Shown here one piece after another: positions 33,324-42,337 of a stretch of 64,000 bases of DNA (its first letter is position 1; every line of letters begins with the position of its first letter). Position numbers and translations under genes: made by a program. Source of the DNA: Pseudolysinimonas yzui (GTDB taxonomy: Bacteria > Actinomycetota > Actinomycetes > Actinomycetales > Microbacteriaceae); NCBI RefSeq assembly GCF_014653215.1, contig NZ_BNAI01000001.1, forward strand, positions 393,237-457,236, given 5' to 3'. Below the pieces are notes generated by a model. It was not told the DNA's origin. It saw nothing but the letters and a program-made list of their open reading frames with translations, and did no database searches.

Positions 33324-34384
33324 GGAGCCACTCTAGGCTCACCCGGAGTGCGCAGGGCGAGGCGGGTGAGGGCCCGAAGCCCGGCCTCGAGGGGACCGGT
33401 GCCGATGAACCGCCGCCACAGGGTCGCCACGACGAGTGTCGCGAGGGCGAGCGCGAGGAACGTCCACCCCGGAACCTGCCAGCGATCCGGGTCGGGCGAC
33501 GTCCACCGGACGATCGCGAGCACGACGGCGTGGGCGGTGTACAGCGTCAACGCCATCGCCCCCGCCGCGGCGACGGGGGCGAGCACGAACCGCAGAACCC
33601 GCGCAACGGGTTCCCCCCGTCCGGTCGCCGAATCGAGAAGCGAGAGGCCGCCGATGATCGCGACCGCGACGCCGCCCGAGCCCACGACCTCCGCGGTCGT
33701 GCCGGAGTGCGCGTCGGCCGTGATGCCGGGGATGACGAGCGTCGAGCCGTAACCCAGCACGGCGGCGAGGGCGCCGAACACGAGGGCCATCGCCGCGGTG
33801 AGGCGGTCGCGCAGGTCGGCGCGGGCGAGCAGCAACCCGGCGAGCAGGAACGCCAGCCACGTCACCATCGGGTACTCGCCGTAGAACAGCCAGCGCGCGA
33901 AGACTTGCACCGGCTCGGCGATGGTCGCGTACGGGATGCCGGCCGTCACCGCCGCGACAATCGGCGGAGCCAGGACTGTGATCGCCGCGGCGAGCAGCCC
34001 GAGCACCCGCCCGGCGAGGAACAGCATCGGGATGAGCAGCAGGAACGCGAACCCGTAGTAGTCGAGGATGACGGCGATCGGCGGCCGCAGAAACGTCGTC
34101 ATGGCGAGGCCGAGCAGCATGAGCACGCCACCGCGGATGAGCACCGTGAGGCGGATCGCCGAGCGCTCGCCCGGTAGCGGGGGATGGGCGCCCCCGCTGA
34201 TCAGGCCGAGCGACACCCCGGCGACGGTGGCGAACAGGATCGCCGACCGGCCGTCGAAGACCTGCTCCCCGCGGCCGAGGAGGGTATGGGCGGCGAACAT
34301 CCCGAGCAGGGCCGTGCCACGCGCGGCATCCAGCCCGAACAGCCGGGGAGGGACGACGGTCGCCCGTCGCCCCTCCCCGGTCAC
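33320..34384 (-). CDS. YeiB-like (DUF1624/DUF418) membrane protein
   Basis: Polytopic protein of 354 aa with about ten helices. The N-terminal RLFGLDAARGTALLGMFAAH is the signature of the heparan-glucosaminide acetyltransferase-like/DUF1624 group, and the C-terminal half resembles DUF418. Possible role in acylation of envelope components, unproven. It is transcribed just before the arginase-fold gene with a four-base overlap. GTG start without a strong Shine-Dalgarno. Confidence 0.78.
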   Translation of the reverse strand: MTGEGRRATVVPPRLFGLDAARGTALLGMFAAHTLLGRGEQVFDGRSAILFATVAGVSLGLISGGAHPPLPGERSAIRLTVLIRGGVLMLLGLAMTTFLRPPIAVILDYYGFAFLLLIPMLFLAGRVLGLLAAAITVLAPPIVAAVTAGIPYATIAEPVQVFARWLFYGEYPMVTWLAFLLAGLLLARADLRDRLTAAMALVFGALAAVLGYGSTLVIPGITADAHSGTTAEVVGSGGVAVAIIGGLSLLDSATGRGEPVARVLRFVLAPVAAAGAMALTLYTAHAVVLAIVRWTSPDPDRWQVPGWTFLALALATLVVATLWRRFIGTGPLEAGLRALTRLALRTPGEPRVAP

Positions 34385-34401
34385 GTTCTGGTCGGCGGTC
34401 G

Positions 34402-35139
34402 TCAGTTCCCCGACGTCACGGCCGGCGCGCCGCCCGACTTCAGCTCGGCGAGGCGGGCCTCGACTTCGGCCTCCTTGTCGAGGTCTTCCAGCGACTCGAA
34501 CTGCGAGTCGAGGCTCGAGGCCGCCAGCTCCTGCTGGCCCATGACCTTGGCCTCCTCGCGGCGCACCTTCTCTTCGAAGCGCCCGAGCTCGCTCGTCGGG
34601 TCGAGCACGTCGATGCTCTGGATGGCGTCGTGCACCTGCGACTGCGCTTCCGCGGTCTTCGCGCGGGCCACCAGCTCGTCGCGCTTGCTGGTGAGCTCCG
34701 ACAGCTTCTCGCGCATCTTGTCGAGGCCGTCCTTGAGCTGGTCGACGACCTGGTTCTGCGACGCGATCGTGGGCTCGGCGGTCTTCGCCTCGTTCTCGGC
34801 GGAGATCTGCTTGCCGATCGCGATCTTCGCGAGCTTGTCGAACTTGTCGGCGTCCTCGGTCTTGCCCGCGGCCCGCAGTTCGGTGCCCTTCGTGCTGGCC
34901 GCGAGAGCCTTGCGGCCCCAGTCGGCGGCCGACTCGAGGTCTTCGGCGTGATCCTGTTCCATCAGGCGAAGGTTGCCGATGGTCTGGGCGACCGCGCTCT
35001 CTGCTTCGGCGATCGAGTTGGTGTAGTCGCGCACCAACTGGTCGAGCATCAGCTGCGGGTCCTCCGCCTGGTCGATGAGCGCGTTGATGTTCGCGCGCAC
35101 CAGCTGCGAGATGCGGCCGAGGATGGACTGCTTTGCCAT
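34402..35139 (-). CDS. pspA: PspA/IM30 membrane-stress protein
   Basis: Peripheral membrane-maintenance protein of 245 aa, almost entirely alpha-helical and coiled-coil. The N-terminal helix KQSILGRISQLVRANINALI and QAEDPQLMLDQLVRDY are family hallmarks. PspA oligomers coat stressed membranes (ESCRT-III-like). The ATG has an AAAGG Shine-Dalgarno. It follows the TPM-domain gene by 38 bases on the same strand, so the two probably form a stress operon. Confidence 0.93.
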   Translation of the reverse strand: MAKQSILGRISQLVRANINALIDQAEDPQLMLDQLVRDYTNSIAEAESAVAQTIGNLRLMEQDHAEDLESAADWGRKALAASTKGTELRAAGKTEDADKFDKLAKIAIGKQISAENEAKTAEPTIASQNQVVDQLKDGLDKMREKLSELTSKRDELVARAKTAEAQSQVHDAIQSIDVLDPTSELGRFEEKVRREEAKVMGQQELAASSLDSQFESLEDLDKEAEVEARLAELKSGGAPAVTSGN

Positions 35140-35177
35140 GATGTGCCTTTCGGTTTCTTCGTCAGGTGAGGGGAAGT

Positions 35178-37169
35178 CTAGAAGCGTCCGCCGCGAGAGC
35201 GGCGACCGCCGGAGGGTCGGGGTCGACTCGACGAACTGCTCGGTCGCGGCCGGGGCCGTGGCCGCGACCAGCTGGAACCGCTCGACCAGCCGCCGCCACC
35301 CGACGACGACCAGCCTCCCGACGATCCGCCCGAGAACAGACCGTCGAGGATGCCGCCGAGGGCGGCTCCGCCGTAACCGCCGCCCGAGGGTGCGGTGGAG
35401 CCTCCGCCGTTGAACGCCGCCACGTCGCTCTGCGCGCTCTGCATCGCCGAGGTGGCGAGGGCGACCGCCTGTTGGGCGGCACGCAGCGCCTCGACGGGAT
35501 CCGTGCGTGCCGCGGTCAGCGCCTGCGTGAGTTGGCGCTCCGCCTCGGCGACCCGGGTGCGGGCCGTCGCACCGACGGCGCCTCGTCGGGTCGCGATGAA
35601 GTCCTTCGCCGCCGCGACGGCCGCCTGTGCTTCGGAGGTGACACGCGCGAGCTGGGCCTTCGCCCGCTCGGCCTGGGCGGCGGCATCCCGCAGCTTGCCG
35701 AGGGCTTCGTGCAGCGTCGCGTTGACCCGCTCCACCTCGCCGATCGCGCTGGCCGGGTCGCCGGTGTCGGCCCGGGCGAGCACCTTCTCGGCGTCGTCGA
35801 CCGCGACGCGCAACGGCTCGGCGATCTCGGGCGCGGCCGAGGCCAGACCGGCACGCGCCTCGGCGACGTCGCGCTTCACATCGGCGATCCCGGCCGTGAG
35901 GCGCTCGACCAGGGCGGGGAGGTCGGCGGCGAGCTTGTCGACCGCGGAGATCGCGCGCTCGACCTGGCCGACGGCCTGTTGCGCGCCGCGCACGGCGACG
36001 GCGGCCTCCGATGCCTTTCCGGCCTCGAGCGCGGCGCGGGCTTCGGCGATCGCGGTTGCGGCGAAGGCGGCGAGTTCCCGCGACTGAGCGGCGCTGTCGC
36101 GCACCGACGCCACGGCCGCGGCCCCGTACTTCGTCGAGAGTGCGGCGACGGTCGCCTCGGCGGCGTCGATGCGGGACGGCAGGCCGCCGTGGGTCGCGGC
36201 GACCGTTTCGAGCACCGCGGGAGCGTTCGTCTCGAGCTGACGCAGCTGCTCGAAGTCGGCGGATTGCGCGGCGAGTGAGGCCGACGCGGCCTCGCACAGC
36301 CGGATGATCTCGGTCGTCAGCCGGCGCTTCTCGTCGGCCGTCTCGGGCGTCGCGTCGTCGAGCTGCTGACGGATCGCGAACGCCTGCTTCACCTGCTTCT
36401 CGGCCTCGGCGAGCGCCGCGGCGAAGCCCTTGGTGGCCTTCTCGCCGAACTGCGCCTGTGCGAAGCCGAGCTCCTGCTCGTTGCTCTGCAGGGCGTCGTC
36501 GAGGCTCACCAGCAGGCTGCCGGCCCGCTGATCGAGTTGCTTCTGGTCGAGCTTCTCGACCGGGGCGGTCGGGTCGACCCCGCGACGGCGCTTGACCAGC
36601 CGCGAGATGCCCCACGCGCCGACGCCGACCACCCCGACCCCCGCGAGGATCGGCAGGATCGGGATGCCGCCACCCTCGCCGTCGGTGGTGCCGGGTTCGG
36701 TCGGATTCTCGCCCGCGAGCTCGTCGCCGATCGCGTCGGCCGCTTCCAGGGCGGCCTCTTCCCAGTGGTCGTCGCGCAGCTGGGTTTCGATGCGCGCCGA
36801 CACGCGGTCGTACTGGTCGTCGAACAGCAGCTCGTCGTTGAGCGCGTACAGCCGGTCCTCGACGGCGATGGCCAGCAACACGTCGTCGGGGCCGAACCCA
36901 CTGAGGCCCGCCGTCGTGTCCGCCCACAGTTCGCGGTCGCTCGGGTCGTCGAAGGTGTCGACGTAGACCACGAAGAGCGACACCTCGGCACGGTCGTAGA
37001 GATCGTCGAGCGCCGACTCGATCGAGAAGGTGCTGCCGAGTACGCCCGCCTGGTCGATCACGTAGGCGCCCGCGAAGTCGACGGGCGGTTCGGCGACCGC
37101 GGGGCCGGGGCTCATCAGCACGAGGGCGGCACCGGCCACGAGGGCTCCAGCGGTCGGCAGCGGTCGCAT
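35178..37169 (-). CDS. TPM-domain membrane protein
   Basis: 663 aa: signal peptide (MRPLPTAGALVAGAAL...), extracellular TPM domain (about 28-150, VDFAGAYVIDQAGVL, FVVYVDTFD), one transmembrane helix near 180 followed by RLVKRRR, a coiled-coil-rich cytosolic region of about 400 residues, and a low-complexity Gly/Ser/Trp/Arg tail. TPM proteins occur in photosystem and envelope maintenance (TLP18.3, YgcG). Direct linkage to pspA suggests an envelope-stress module. The ATG has GAGGAG seven bases upstream, and a possible TAAGAT -10 lies at 37229-37234. Confidence 0.85.
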   Translation of the reverse strand: MRPLPTAGALVAGAALVLMSPGPAVAEPPVDFAGAYVIDQAGVLGSTFSIESALDDLYDRAEVSLFVVYVDTFDDPSDRELWADTTAGLSGFGPDDVLLAIAVEDRLYALNDELLFDDQYDRVSARIETQLRDDHWEEAALEAADAIGDELAGENPTEPGTTDGEGGGIPILPILAGVGVVGVGAWGISRLVKRRRGVDPTAPVEKLDQKQLDQRAGSLLVSLDDALQSNEQELGFAQAQFGEKATKGFAAALAEAEKQVKQAFAIRQQLDDATPETADEKRRLTTEIIRLCEAASASLAAQSADFEQLRQLETNAPAVLETVAATHGGLPSRIDAAEATVAALSTKYGAAAVASVRDSAAQSRELAAFAATAIAEARAALEAGKASEAAVAVRGAQQAVGQVERAISAVDKLAADLPALVERLTAGIADVKRDVAEARAGLASAAPEIAEPLRVAVDDAEKVLARADTGDPASAIGEVERVNATLHEALGKLRDAAAQAERAKAQLARVTSEAQAAVAAAKDFIATRRGAVGATARTRVAEAERQLTQALTAARTDPVEALRAAQQAVALATSAMQSAQSDVAAFNGGGSTAPSGGGYGGAALGGILDGLFSGGSSGGWSSSGGGGWSSGSSWSRPRPRPRPSSSSSRPRPSGGRRSRGGRF

Positions 37170-37275
37170 TCGGGCTCCTCCCAGGCGGCTCGCGCCGACC
37201 CGTCTCGGGCCATCCGCGGCCCGCCCGAATCTTATCGGGGCCCCCGGTCTCACCGGGAGGGCGCAGGACCGACCG

Positions 37276-38034
37276 CTACCCGGCGATCTCCAGCTGGAAC
37301 GGTGCCGACGCGGCGAGGTAGCTGGTGCCGTCATCCGTCGTCACGACGAGTACCGCGCGCAGCTCGTACTGGCCGGGCGGTGCGGCAGGCATGTCGTTCT
37401 GCGGTCCGTCCATGATGAGGTCGTCTTCGCTGCCGCAGATGACCCGGTTGAAGGAGGTTTCGAGGGTCATCGACTCGCCGGGCGCCAGATCGACGACGAG
37501 TCCGATGGCTTCCTGGGTCTGGTACGAGTGCCAGACCACGATGCCGTCGCGCGCGAGACTCACGTGCGGCCACGGACTGCTGGTTCCGACGAGCCGGTCG
37601 GGCCCGTCGTTGCGCAGGGTGACCTGCACGGGGATGCGCTCCTCCGGCTCGACGATCGTCGCGATCGACAGCTCGAGAGTCACCCCTTCGGAGCTCACGA
37701 CATCGGTCACCGGGGCGCCGCAGGCGTCCGGCATCCACTTGAAGGCGTCCTGATCGACGTACGGTGCCTCCCCCGACTCGGCGATGGCTTCATCGGCGCC
37801 CGCGCCGGCATCGTCGGCGGTCATCATCACGCTGCGGTCGGCGAGGGGTCCGCCGATGAAGACCGCGGTGCCCAGCACGCCGACGAGGGCGACCGACCCG
37901 AGGGCCTGCGCGGCGATCACCCGCGGACGCCGCCGGCGCCGGGTGCGGCTCAAAACGGCGTCGAGGTCGATCTCGCCACGTCCTTCCGGGTCGGGGCCCC
38001 TCAGCAGGTCGCGGAGGTCAGATTCGGTGGCCAC
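37276..38034 (-). CDS. Single-pass membrane protein coupled to an ECF sigma factor (putative anti-sigma/sensor)
   Basis: 252 aa: short cytosolic part (about 38 residues with RTRRRRRPR before the membrane), one helix (QALGSVALVGVLGTAVFIGG), then an extracytoplasmic domain of about 185 residues with two cysteines (DACGAP, RVICGSE). The GTG at 38034 has the near-perfect AAAGGAGG Shine-Dalgarno and overlaps the sigma-factor end by 17 bases. Topology fits a membrane anti-sigma or signal partner, but the cytosolic part is too short for a classical ZAS domain. I do not recognise the outer domain. Confidence 0.7.
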   Translation of the reverse strand: MATESDLRDLLRGPDPEGRGEIDLDAVLSRTRRRRRPRVIAAQALGSVALVGVLGTAVFIGGPLADRSVMMTADDAGAGADEAIAESGEAPYVDQDAFKWMPDACGAPVTDVVSSEGVTLELSIATIVEPEERIPVQVTLRNDGPDRLVGTSSPWPHVSLARDGIVVWHSYQTQEAIGLVVDLAPGESMTLETSFNRVICGSEDDLIMDGPQNDMPAAPPGQYELRAVLVVTTDDGTSYLAASAPFQLEIAG

Positions 38035-38572
38035 GGGAGGCCTCCTTTCGCGGCGTGAGCCGGTCTTCCACCGTGCCGTCGTCGGCGAGCGAGATCGCCA
38101 TCTTGGCGAGCCCATCGCTGAGGTAGCGCTTCACGGCGCCCGAGCTGATGCCGAGGGTCTCGGCGATGTCGTCGACTTTGAGGTCGTCGTAGTAGCGCAG
38201 CACGAGGCAGGCCCGCTCGCGCGGGGTGAGCTTCCGCAGCTCCTCGTGCAGATCGAGCCGCGCCTCGGTGGCGCCGGCGGGGGAGTCCTGCTCGTCGGGG
38301 CGGTACTCGAGCGGCGCGATCCGGCGCCAGCGGGTGCTGCGACGTCCGCCGTCGAGGTGGCCGTTGAGGATGGCGCGCCGCACGTAGGCCTCGGCGCTCT
38401 CGACGCTGAAGCCGTTGCGCAGCCGGCCGAAGGTGCGCACGAGGGCGTCCTGTACGAGGTCGGCGGCGTCATCCCGACTGCCGCACAGCAGGGTCGCGTA
38501 ACGCAGCAGCGCCTCGCCGCGTTGCGCCACCAGCTCGGTGACGACGCCCTCCCAGGCTGCCGCAGCGCGCAT
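38018..38572 (-). CDS. ECF sigma factor, SigE family
   Basis: RNA polymerase sigma factor of 184 aa. Region 2 (ALLRYATLLCGSRDDAADLVQDALVRTF) and region 4 (LTPRERACLVLRYYDDLKVDDIAETLGISSGAVKRYLSDG, at 38095-38220) are intact, joined by an Arg-rich linker. The pattern matches the actinobacterial SigE/ECF39-like group. ATG at 38572 is chosen because GGGAGG is seven bases upstream; the GTG at 38578 is too close to it. An AACC-N16-CGTC promoter upstream suggests autoregulation. Confidence 0.9.
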   Translation of the reverse strand: MRAAAAWEGVVTELVAQRGEALLRYATLLCGSRDDAADLVQDALVRTFGRLRNGFSVESAEAYVRRAILNGHLDGGRRSTRWRRIAPLEYRPDEQDSPAGATEARLDLHEELRKLTPRERACLVLRYYDDLKVDDIAETLGISSGAVKRYLSDGLAKMAISLADDGTVEDRLTPRKEASRGHRI

Positions 38573-38595
38573 CCGCACACCTCCCTACCTACTTA

Positions 38596-38619
38596 GACGA
38601 CGAGGGTACGGAAAAGGTT
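38596..38619 (-). promoter_or_regulatory. Predicted ECF-type promoter of the sigma operon
   Basis: On the minus strand AACC (38616-38619) and CGTC (38596-38599) are 16 bases apart, the usual -35 AAC / -10 CGTC spacing of ECF promoters. Transcription would begin near 38588, giving a 15-base leader with the Shine-Dalgarno. Confidence 0.6.
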
Positions 38620-38708
38620 GGGATGAACCAGCGAAGCCCGGCGCTCGCGCGCGGCGGGCGGAGCGTGTCGCGCCGCAGGAGCGGCGGCGCGACCAGACAA
38701 ACACGGGA
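38620..38708. other. Intergenic, upstream of the sigma operon and after pckG
   Basis: No gene seen. Very GC-rich with a further imperfect hairpin (TCGCGCCGC/GCGGCGCGA type, about 38665-38692). Confidence 0.3.
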
Positions 38709-38740
38709 ACGGCGCGCCGCCAGCGAGGTCGGCGCGCCGT
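38709..38740 (-). terminator. Intrinsic-type terminator of pckG
   Basis: Perfect ten-base inverted repeat ACGGCGCGCC/GGCGCGCCGT with a 12-base loop, 22 bases past the pckG stop. On the minus strand it is followed by a modestly T-rich GTGTTTGTCTG. Confidence 0.65.
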
Positions 38741-38762
38741 CGGTCCGGTGCGAAGGGGTGGA

Positions 38763-40652
38763 TCAGGCCTGGGCGGCCCGCATCCGGGCGCGGAGCTCGT
38801 CGAGCTGGTCGATGATCGCGGCGGGGACGCGGCCCTCGAACGTGCCGAAGAACTTCTCGGCGTCGTCGGCTTCGGCGAGATGCGCGGCGGGGTTGATCGC
38901 GAACAGTTCGGCCCAGTCGGCGTCCGGAACGCCGGCGGCGGCGTAGTCGATCGCGCCGGGCGCGGGCAACCAGCCGACGGGGCTCTCGACCGCTGCGGCG
39001 GTGCCTTCGACCCGCTCCAGGATCCAGGCGAGCACGCGGCCGTTCTCGCCGAATCCGGGCCACAGCCAGCGGCCGTCGTCGCCCTTGCGGAACCAGTTCA
39101 CCTGGAAGATGCGCGGCACTCCACCGGTCTTGCGCAGGCCTTCGCCGACGTCGAGCCAGTGCTGCCAGTGATCGGCCATGTTGTAGCCGCAGAACGGGAG
39201 CATCGCGAACGGGTCGCGTCGCAGCTCCCCGACAATGCCCTCGGCGGCCGCCGTGCGCTCGGACGAGATCGTGGCGCCGATGAAGACGCCATGTTCCCAT
39301 CCGCGTGCCTCCGCCACCAGTGGCACGTTGGTGGCACGCCGGCCGCCGAAGATGATCGCGTCGATGACGACGCCCCGCGGGTCGTCCCAGTCGTCCGAAA
39401 TGGTCGGGCACTGGGATGCGGCCACGGTGAAACGGGAGTTCGGGTGTGCGGCGGGCACGCCCGACAGGGGAGTCCAGTGCCGGCCGGTCCAGTCGACGAG
39501 GCCGTCCGGCGGGGTGTCGGTGAGACCCTCCCACCACACGTCGCCGTCGGGACGCAGCGCGACATTGGTGAAGATCGTGTTGCCCCAGATCGTCTCGACG
39601 GCGGTCGAGTTCGTCGACATCCCGGTGCCAGGGGCGACGCCGAAGAAGCCGGCTTCGGGGTTGATGGCACGCAACTTGCCGTCGGGGCCGGGGGCGAGCC
39701 ACGCGATGTCGTCGCCGATCGTCTCGACGGTCCAGCCGGGGATCGTCGGCTTGAGCATCGCGAAGTTGGTCTTGCCGCACGCGCTCGGGAACGCCGCGGC
39801 GACGTGGAACACGCGACCCTTCGGGTTGGTGACCTTGAGCAGCAGCATGTGCTCGGCGAGCCAGCCCTCGTCGCGGCCGATGACCGAGGCGATGCGCAGC
39901 GAGAACGACTTCTTGCCGAGCAGCGCGTTGCCGCCGTAGCCGGAGCCGAACGACCAGATCTCGCGGGTCTCGGGGAAGTGCGAGATGTACTTCGTGGCGT
40001 TGCACGGCCACGCGACGTCGGGTTCGCCCGGGGAGAGCGGGGCGCCGACGGAGTGCATGGCCGGCACCCACTCGGTGTCGGGGTGGATCTGCGCGAGCGC
40101 CTCGTGGCCCATGCGGGTCATGATGCCCATGCTCACGACGACGTACGGCGAGTCGGTGATCTGAACGCCGACGCGGGCGAGCGGGCTGCCGAGCGGACCC
40201 ATCGAGAACGGCACGACGTACATCGTGCGCCCGGCCATCGAGCCGGCGAAGACATCCTCGAGCTCGGAGCGCATCTGCGCGGGTTCGGCCCAGTTGTTGG
40301 TGGGGCCCGCGTCGGCTTCATCGGCCGAGCAGATGAACGTGCGGGATTCGACCCGCGCGACGTCGTCGGGGTTGCTGCGGGCGAGGAAGCTGTAGGGGCG
40401 GTGGTCGGCGTTGAGCCGGATGAGGGTGCCCTGGTCGATCATGCCGCGGATGAGCTCGTCGGCTTCGCGGCGGGATCCGTCGCACCAGACGACGGTGTCG
40501 GGGGTGGTGAGGTGGGCCATCTTCTCGACCCACGCGATCACCCGCGGGTCGGTGCCCTCGGGCGGCAAGGCCCAGGTGGCGTCGTGAAGGGGAATCTGGT
40601 CGACGACCTCGGGTACGCCGTCGAGGGGTCGAATGCCGGTCGTGAGTGTCAC
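38763..40652 (-). CDS. pckG: Phosphoenolpyruvate carboxykinase (GTP)
   Basis: Converts oxaloacetate plus GTP to PEP, CO2 and GDP in gluconeogenesis. 629 aa with the GTP-type signature [13 protein letters not shown] (P-loop with the active-site Cys), the Mn-binding region and [11 protein letters not shown] near the C-terminus. GTG at 40652 is preferred, with GAGGGAG eight bases upstream. A TTG at 40685 would add 11 residues but coincides with the probable transcription start (TAGAAG box at 40693-40698). It is divergent from a RamB/ScfR-type regulator. Confidence 0.93.
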   Translation of the reverse strand: MTLTTGIRPLDGVPEVVDQIPLHDATWALPPEGTDPRVIAWVEKMAHLTTPDTVVWCDGSRREADELIRGMIDQGTLIRLNADHRPYSFLARSNPDDVARVESRTFICSADEADAGPTNNWAEPAQMRSELEDVFAGSMAGRTMYVVPFSMGPLGSPLARVGVQITDSPYVVVSMGIMTRMGHEALAQIHPDTEWVPAMHSVGAPLSPGEPDVAWPCNATKYISHFPETREIWSFGSGYGGNALLGKKSFSLRIASVIGRDEGWLAEHMLLLKVTNPKGRVFHVAAAFPSACGKTNFAMLKPTIPGWTVETIGDDIAWLAPGPDGKLRAINPEAGFFGVAPGTGMSTNSTAVETIWGNTIFTNVALRPDGDVWWEGLTDTPPDGLVDWTGRHWTPLSGVPAAHPNSRFTVAASQCPTISDDWDDPRGVVIDAIIFGGRRATNVPLVAEARGWEHGVFIGATISSERTAAAEGIVGELRRDPFAMLPFCGYNMADHWQHWLDVGEGLRKTGGVPRIFQVNWFRKGDDGRWLWPGFGENGRVLAWILERVEGTAAAVESPVGWLPAPGAIDYAAAGVPDADWAELFAINPAAHLAEADDAEKFFGTFEGRVPAAIIDQLDELRARMRAAQA

Positions 40653-40744
40653 GGGTGGGGCTCCCTCGCTGGTTGGGGTGGTCAAGAACTGCCTTCTATG
40701 ACCAATGTGCCACGAGATTCCCGCGCTAACGTCCGAAATCGGTC

Positions 40745-40764
40745 GAAAGAAGCGCTGTTCTTTC
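40745..40764. promoter_or_regulatory. Inverted repeat GAAAGAA-N6-TTCTTTC between pckG and the regulator
   Basis: Seven-base perfect arms, immediately upstream of the regulator -10 (TATGCT, 40767-40772) and about 50 bases upstream of the pckG -10. AT-rich in GC-rich surroundings. Good operator candidate. Confidence 0.55.
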
Positions 40765-40766
40765 CG

Positions 40767-40772
40767 TATGCT
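40767..40772 (+). promoter_or_regulatory. Putative leaderless -10 box (TATGCT)
   Basis: Seven bases before the GTG at 40780; it supports that GTG over the ATG at 40768. Confidence 0.45.
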
Positions 40773-40785
40773 TCATTTCGTGAAG
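40771..40785. promoter_or_regulatory. Second inverted repeat CTTCA-N5-TGAAG over the regulator start
   Basis: Perfect five-base arms covering the presumed transcription and translation start. A protein bound here would block the leaderless transcript. Confidence 0.4.
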
Positions 40786-42213
40786 GATCTTGTGACCCTG
40801 GGGCAACGGATGCGGCACTTCCGCACCGAGGCCGGCCTGACGCTCGAACAGCTCGGGGCCGACGTCGGGGTGGCCGGCAGTCAGCTCTCGCTCATGGAGA
40901 ACGGGCGCCGGGAGCCCCGGCTCTCGCTGCTCGGCGCGATCGCGACCCGGCTCGGCATCGAACTCGCCGAACTGCTCGACGATCGGGCCCCCACCGAGCG
41001 GGCCGGCCTCGAGATCGAACTCGAGCGCGCACAGAGCAACCCGGTCTACGCGCAGCTCGGTCTGCCCGTCGTCCGGGCGGGCAAGGGGATGTCCGACGAG
41101 ACGCTGCGCGCCCTCGTCGGCCTGCACCGAGAGCTCGCTCGGCGGTCGCGCGAGGCGATCGCCACGCCCGAGGAGGCGCGGCGCGCGAACACGGAGCTTC
41201 GGGCCCGGATGCGCGAACGCGACAACCACATGGCCGAGATCGACGACCTCGTCGAGGAGGCGTTGCGCGGCGTCGGCCACTCCACCGGGGCGCTCACGCA
41301 CCGCTCGGTGAGCCTCATGGCGGAGCGGATGGGATTCGAGCTCGTCTACGTCGGCGATCTTCCGCACTCCGCCCGCTCGGTGACCGATCTCGAGAACGGC
41401 CGCATCTACCTCCCGCCCGCGTCGATCCCCGGCGGGCACGGGCTGCGCTCGATGGCCCTGCAGGCGATCGCGCACCGGATGCTGGGCCATGAGGCGCCGA
41501 ACGACTACGCCGAGTTCCTGCAGCAGCGGCTGGAGATCAACTACTTCGCGGCGGCGGCTCTCATGCCGCGCACCCAGGCGGTGAACTTCCTGCAACAGGC
41601 CAAGAGCGACCGCGACATCGCCCTCGAAGACTTCCGCGACGCGTTCGGCGTCACGCACGAGGCGGCGGCGCTGCGCTTCACCAACCTCGCCACCGCGCAC
41701 CTCGACATGCGCGTGCACTTCCTGCGGGTCGGCGGCGACGGCGCGATCGCGAAGGCCTACGAGAACGACGGCCTGCCGCTGCCGATGGACGTCACCGGAT
41801 CGGTCGAGGGCGAGATCGTCTGCCGCTACTGGAGTGCCCGTCGGGCCTTCGTGCGCACCAACCGCACGACCGAGTTCTACCAGTACACAGACACCCCGAG
41901 CGGCACCTTCTTCGAGTCCACCCAGATCGGCACGAGCGCCGCGAACGACGAGTTCTCGATCACCATCGGCGTTCCCTTCGACGATGCGAAGTACTTCCGC
42001 GGTCGCGAGACGACGCGGCGCGAGCAGTCACGCTGCCCCGACGCGAGCTGCTGCCGGCGCCCGCCCGCCGATCTCGCGGCGCACTGGCAGGGCAAGGCCT
42101 GGTCGAGCGCCAAGGTGCACGCGCACATCTTCTCGCCGCTGCCCTCGGGCACTTTCCCGGGCGTCGACGATCGTGAGCTGTACGAGTTCCTGGAGTCTCA
42201 CGCCTCGAGCTGA
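40780..42213 (+). CDS. XRE-family regulator of carbon metabolism, RamB/ScfR type
   Basis: 477 aa, matching the length of corynebacterial RamB (about 475). HTH_3 domain at about 8-62 (LGQRMRHFRTEAGLTLEQLG, VAGSQLSLMENGRREPRLS), a middle ImmA/IrrE-like region in which the zinc-peptidase motif is degenerate (AHRMLGHE), and a C-terminal DUF2083-type domain with a Cys cluster RCPDASCC. RamB controls acetate and glyoxylate genes in Corynebacterium and Mycobacterium. Position facing pckG suggests it controls gluconeogenesis here (inference). The GTG is chosen because of the -10 box spacing. Confidence 0.85.
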   Translation: MKDLVTLGQRMRHFRTEAGLTLEQLGADVGVAGSQLSLMENGRREPRLSLLGAIATRLGIELAELLDDRAPTERAGLEIELERAQSNPVYAQLGLPVVRAGKGMSDETLRALVGLHRELARRSREAIATPEEARRANTELRARMRERDNHMAEIDDLVEEALRGVGHSTGALTHRSVSLMAERMGFELVYVGDLPHSARSVTDLENGRIYLPPASIPGGHGLRSMALQAIAHRMLGHEAPNDYAEFLQQRLEINYFAAAALMPRTQAVNFLQQAKSDRDIALEDFRDAFGVTHEAAALRFTNLATAHLDMRVHFLRVGGDGAIAKAYENDGLPLPMDVTGSVEGEIVCRYWSARRAFVRTNRTTEFYQYTDTPSGTFFESTQIGTSAANDEFSITIGVPFDDAKYFRGRETTRREQSRCPDASCCRRPPADLAAHWQGKAWSSAKVHAHIFSPLPSGTFPGVDDRELYEFLESHASS

Positions 42214-42240
42214 ATGGAGTCCGGGGACTCGCATAACCGG

Positions 42241-42313
42241 TGCCCTCGACACGATTCGAACGTGCGACCTCTTCCTCCGGAGGGAAGCGCTCTATCCACT
42301 GAGCTACGAAGGC
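42241..42313 (-). tRNA. tRNA-Arg (anticodon CCG)
   Basis: 73 bases folding as a complete cloverleaf on the minus strand: acceptor GCCTTCG/CGAGGGC plus A73, D arm GCTC/GAGC, anticodon stem CTTCC/GGAAG with loop CTCCGGA, T arm GCACG-TTCGAAT-CGTGT. Anticodon CCG reads CGG. CCA is not encoded. It lies about 1.5 kb from argS, whose enzyme charges it. Confidence 0.95.
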
Positions 42314-42325
42314 GCGTAGCGCACC

Positions 42326-42331
42326 TAGGTT
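42326..42331 (+). promoter_or_regulatory. Putative leaderless -10 box (TAGGTT)
   Basis: Six bases before the ATG at 42338. Confidence 0.4.
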
Positions 42332-42337
42332 AGCAGC

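Noticed and set aside
38538-41492. A 984-codon plus-strand frame over the pckG region
   Set aside because: Antisense to pckG and out of frame in the regulator gene; no recognisable domain.
42241-42313. Integration site at the tRNA-Arg gene
   Set aside because: tRNA genes are common attachment sites, but no integrase or repeated tRNA 3' end is found nearby.
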